DNA of 5,774 nucleotides from Bacteroidales bacterium (GTDB lineage Bacteria; Bacteroidota; Bacteroidia; Bacteroidales; GCA-2748055): the NCBI GenBank assembly GCA_029934875.1, contig JAOZLK010000315.1:1-5774 (forward strand), in the 5' to 3' direction. The notes beneath the pieces are model-generated. The model was not told the origin of the DNA, made no database searches, and was given only the letters and a program-made list of their open reading frames with translations. Of this stretch, positions 5,607-5,774 are shown piece after piece. Numbering within the stretch: position 1 is the first letter of the stretch; each line of letters starts with the position of its first letter. Made by a program: the position numbers and the translations under genes.

Positions 5607-5774
5607 ATGGAATCAAATCAAACACTACAGTCAGTAGCAATCTATCTATTCAACCGGTGCGGGGATCTTCATAAAGGGGAGGACATCCGACCCAAAATTT
5701 TCGAGGTGCTGGCGTATGATCGGCAGCTTCCGGCGGAAGCCTACTCAATGATCCCTGATAAGCGCTACCACAAG
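5607..5774 (+). CDS. Unrecognised protein, N-terminal 56 residues only, cut by right edge
   Basis: An open frame begins at ATG 5607 and continues to the window end. It is the first ATG after an in-frame TAG at 5571-5573. The visible 56 residues start MESNQTLQSVAIYLFN, continue through CGDLHKGEDIRPKIFEVLAYD and end in SMIPDKRYHK. The stretch looks like a soluble, largely helical N-terminus; I cannot assign a family from it, and no signal peptide or catalytic motif is visible. A -7 promoter match lies 28 bases upstream and a predicted WYL-regulator operator lies 10 bases before that, with geometry identical to the AAA+ operon promoter. This makes it a likely co-regulated member of the same system. 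The rest of the gene is needed for any functional call. Confidence 0.75.
   Translation, partial: MESNQTLQSVAIYLFNRCGDLHKGEDIRPKIFEVLAYDRQLPAEAYSMIPDKRYHK

Noticed and set aside
1..5774. CRISPR-Cas locus suggested by the Cas4-like domain
   Set aside because: No direct-repeat array and no other cas gene is present; DUF2779 proteins carry a Cas4-like domain without being CRISPR-associated.

Overview
The window looks like chromosomal DNA of a Bacteroidota bacterium. Two promoter-like sites match the Bacteroidota -7 consensus TAnnTTTG. Genes begin after A/T-rich leaders without a clear Shine-Dalgarno. The WYL regulator has the N-terminal layout common in that phylum. No RNA gene, CRISPR array, insertion sequence or integrase is visible, and no stretch over 300 bases lacks a gene.

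Layout, left to right. (1) A leftward operon fills about 53-4211. In transcription order it encodes an AAA+ ATPase of 554 aa with an N-terminal winged-helix-like region, an unrecognised 160-aa protein, and a 651-aa DUF2779 protein that joins a Cas4/RecB-like PD-(D/E)XK nuclease with Fe-S-type cysteines to an RNase H-fold DEDD-type exonuclease domain. A further reading frame may start 12 bases after the nuclease stop and run off the left edge. (2) Reading away from the operon is a 333-aa WYL-domain transcription regulator (4280-5281). (3) Convergent with it, with one base between the stop codons, is a small unrecognised gene of about 79 aa (5283-5522, minus strand). (4) Divergent from that, a gene of unknown function starts at 5607 and leaves the right edge.

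The most notable signal is not a gene. Both divergent intergenic regions hold the same compact cassette: a 17-bp imperfect inverted repeat (CCGCATTGTATGTGCGG and a 15/17 match), exactly 10 bp, then an identical 10-mer, TAGGTTTGTC, which contains the -7 promoter consensus. In both copies the 10-mer points to the larger gene (AAA+ operon; right-edge gene) and the inverted repeat lies closer to the other start (WYL gene; 79-aa gene). This predicts that the WYL protein controls itself, the operon, the 79-aa gene and the right-edge gene as one regulon.

Taken together, this is a candidate undescribed WYL-controlled nuclease/AAA+ system, plausibly anti-phage or anti-plasmid defence by analogy with other WYL-regulated loci such as BREX and CBASS. 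The defence role is inference: no neighbouring known defence gene is visible, and at least one predicted member (right edge) is incomplete here.
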